The position numbers and the translations under genes were made by a program. This document shows positions 62,184-64,000 of a stretch of DNA of 64,000 nt, piece by piece (the first letter of the stretch is position 1; every line of letters starts with the position of its first letter). Below the pieces are notes generated by a model. That model was not told where the DNA came from. It saw nothing but the letters and a program-made list of their open reading frames with translations, and made no database searches. Source of the DNA: Cohnella luojiensis (lineage in GTDB: Bacteria > Bacillota > Bacilli > Paenibacillales > Paenibacillaceae); contig NZ_SOMN01000018.1 in the NCBI RefSeq assembly GCF_004564235.1, forward strand, positions 43,003 through 107,002. The letters run 5' to 3'.

Positions 62184-63905
62184 ATGGCAAAACCAAGATT
62201 CATAGGTGATCAGCATGTAAGAGAAGTATACAAGGCTCTCGTGCACAGAAAAGAGTCCAGGGCTTGGTCTAGTGAGTCTACAGAGGTTGCCAGAGAGACG
62301 GCACGCTTCATCTGGACCAGATTTCCGAACCCGGAGCAAATTGTATGCAAATTCGATCATTCAAATCCGGATTTACATCCCGATCTCACTATCTTAACTG
62401 CAAACAGTGTTTATCCAATCAATTTATTTTCAATCACTGGTAGCCAAAAAGTTCAGCAGAAAAATCTTGGTGCCAAGAGCTTCTTGTCGAAATATTTCTT
62501 GTCAGATGATCTCCAAGCCCAATTTAATCATTATTTCAATTATGTATACACAATCTTCTTGGAAGAGCTGTTGGAAGCAAAGTCGATCGCTATGCCTTCT
62601 AATATTGAAGACTTAAAAACCGTGGTTCGTGGTCACTTCCCACATTTTGACGAACTAAGCAGCCCATGCAGAAGTCGTTTTTTACTTTCCATTCGTGATC
62701 ATAGTTTCATGCTGTTGCAAAACCACTACAACACCAACCCCGATGGTTTTATGTACGCATTTGATGAGTTATTATTAGCGAACCAAATGAACGTCGTCAC
62801 TCGAATTTATAAAGATAGGGTAACTGTTGAAGAACTTAAACCTGTGGCTGGCGAATATAAAGACATTGTCGTTTACAAGAAAAACCGAGACACCATTGGA
62901 ATTCAATACGGCTCTGTTGCTCTAACACTTCGATTTAAATTTGAGAGTTCTCCACTTTCAGCGATCAAGCTAGCCGCGAGTTACGAGGAGCATTCCAGTA
63001 CGGCTGAATTTTTAAATCAAACGAAATTGGTCAACCAGCGTTCTATTGCACAGATGGAGGCAATCTGGACTCAAACTCTTTTTTCTAAAAGTTCAAACAT
63101 TAGCAATGCGGTTGGCAAATGCCATGAGGCATTCTCTTATTACTGGTTATTGGTCAAAAATCCAGGCATCATACAAAACGACGAACAGGAGTGCAGCTCC
63201 TATTTTCATTCGTATTTGTCAAAGATTGATCAAACGACAGCTACTGCCATTCGGCAAAGTTCAGAGCAAACTGCAGAATTGATCATGAAGTATATTCATG
63301 AAAAAAGAAATTCTGCTACCTTGGAAGGAATCCAGCTGGTCGCAGATATTTATACCAGTGATCGCTTAAATACAGGTGATGTGAAAGTATCTATACGACA
63401 CCGTAACGGGCAAGTTGATGAAATATATATTTCGCTAAAAGCCATTCGTAACATGGTGAAAAAAATCACAACAAAAAATCCTGGAATGGGCACGCTTTTG
63501 GGCGCAACTTACTTTGATCTTCAAGAGGATCTTCGCGATAAAGTAGCGACCGTCCAGGCTGAATTCGAGCAGGGGCAACTTAGCCACCAAGATTGCTTAG
63601 AAGCATTGTCGCAAGAAGTTGGAATGGCACTTTCGAGAGCCTCACAAGGGAACTTGGTTCAAGGCATTCAAAACCTACTAGGTCATGCGCTAACGGTCAT
63701 TACTGCCTATCAACAGAACAGAACAATTTATGTGGAGCATTCTAATATCACAAGCCGAGTAATCGTCCATCGGAATACACCCACTCGGATTCAGACTACT
63801 TTACGATGGAACGAAAACGAAGAAGAGTTATCACTTCGGATTAAATTTAGTGGCGGTCATTCCCACGGATGGAGAGTCTGTAAAATAGATTGTGTAAACT
63901 CCTAA
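62184..63905 (+). CDS. 573-residue protein divergent from the helicase operon, unrecognised
   Basis: The ATG at 62184 has a GGGGTG about 5 bases upstream. The N-terminal part (FIWTRFPNPEQIVCKFDHSNPDLHPDLTIL, VYPINLFSITGSQKVQQKNLGAKSFLSKYF) has acidic/Pro-Asp features seen in some nucleases, but I cannot define a catalytic motif. The C-terminal half is helical. Intermediate in base composition and AT-rich. It shares the promoter region with the operon and may be a regulator, sensor or effector of it; it could also belong to the next unit on the right. Confidence 0.6.
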   Translation: MAKPRFIGDQHVREVYKALVHRKESRAWSSESTEVARETARFIWTRFPNPEQIVCKFDHSNPDLHPDLTILTANSVYPINLFSITGSQKVQQKNLGAKSFLSKYFLSDDLQAQFNHYFNYVYTIFLEELLEAKSIAMPSNIEDLKTVVRGHFPHFDELSSPCRSRFLLSIRDHSFMLLQNHYNTNPDGFMYAFDELLLANQMNVVTRIYKDRVTVEELKPVAGEYKDIVVYKKNRDTIGIQYGSVALTLRFKFESSPLSAIKLAASYEEHSSTAEFLNQTKLVNQRSIAQMEAIWTQTLFSKSSNISNAVGKCHEAFSYYWLLVKNPGIIQNDEQECSSYFHSYLSKIDQTTATAIRQSSEQTAELIMKYIHEKRNSATLEGIQLVADIYTSDRLNTGDVKVSIRHRNGQVDEIYISLKAIRNMVKKITTKNPGMGTLLGATYFDLQEDLRDKVATVQAEFEQGQLSHQDCLEALSQEVGMALSRASQGNLVQGIQNLLGHALTVITAYQQNRTIYVEHSNITSRVIVHRNTPTRIQTTLRWNENEEELSLRIKFSGGHSHGWRVCKIDCVNS

Positions 63906-63946
63906 ACCCATTAAAATGGAAGTATACGAGAGGTTGGGGAGAACAC

Positions 63947-64000
63947 ATGGGATTATGGACAAAGCAGCAACTCCGAGCGTTTATTAAGGAGAACAAATTG
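63947..64000 (+). CDS. Start of a gene cut by the window edge, possibly an IS256-type transposase
   Basis: ATG 63947 after GGGGAG encodes MGLWTKQQLRAFIKENKL before the window ends. The start resembles the N-terminus of IS256/mutator-type transposases, but only 18 residues are visible. No terminal inverted repeat could be confirmed upstream. Confidence 0.35.
   Translation, partial: MGLWTKQQLRAFIKENKL

Noticed and set aside
62184..63905. Calling the 573-residue protein a restriction endonuclease
   Set aside because: An N-terminal acidic region alone is not enough; no catalytic motif could be placed.

Overview
The window looks like a Paenibacillaceae chromosome (Paenibacillus/Cohnella type). 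The pointers are several YesM/YesN two-component pairs beside Lpl-type sugar ABC transporters, GlnK/GlnL regulation of a GlnQHMP transporter, copper-amine-oxidase-like stalk proteins, strong Bacillus-type ribosome binding sites and sigma-A promoters. Most of the window is fairly GC-rich by eye. About 47.2-52.4 kb is clearly AT-rich and looks acquired. No tRNA, rRNA or CRISPR array was seen.

1-23 kb, carbohydrate uptake and breakdown. A truncated YesM-type kinase (1-1463, minus) lies at the left edge. A minus-strand locus follows, in transcription order: YesM sensor, YesN regulator, substrate-binding lipoprotein, two permeases, GH125 exo-alpha-mannosidase, a large clan GH-A-like hydrolase, GH38 alpha-mannosidase. 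The two alpha-mannosidase families point to import and breakdown of mannose-rich oligosaccharides. A second, plus-strand sensor/regulator/transporter set (16.2-22.8 kb) diverges from it and has no enzyme gene; two gene remnants follow it.

23-29 kb, glutamine-type amino acid transport (minus): glnQ, glnH, glnM, glnP, a TSUP-family exporter, glnK, glnL.

29-43 kb, mixed genes: intergenic repeats including about 20 copies of a 7-bp unit, a patatin, a TetR regulator with recognisable operators at two promoters and a 23-codon peptide gene between them, an MhqD-like esterase with an extradiol dioxygenase, lipoproteins, decayed catabolic gene ends, a lipoprotein-type isochorismatase-like hydrolase, and a 1245-residue secreted multidomain protein with a dockerin-like Ca-binding pair.

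43-48 kb: a translationally coupled pair made of a KAS III enzyme fused to a heme-oxygenase-like diiron domain plus a 291-residue partner of unknown function; then DinB, GNAT, zinc-ribbon and Nudix genes.

48-64 kb, defence island: broken ends of a DUF3427 helicase and a possible nuclease, a Vsr endonuclease with a HaeIII-family restriction-modification pair, a 46-bp perfect palindrome with an SOS-box-like core, and a tight six-gene minus-strand operon. That operon encodes an AddA/UvrD-like helicase, an AddB-like Fe-S protein, a 70-residue acidic protein, two more SF1 helicases and a two-HKD phospholipase-D-type nuclease. A 573-residue protein I do not recognise diverges from it. This operon is the best candidate for an undescribed system.
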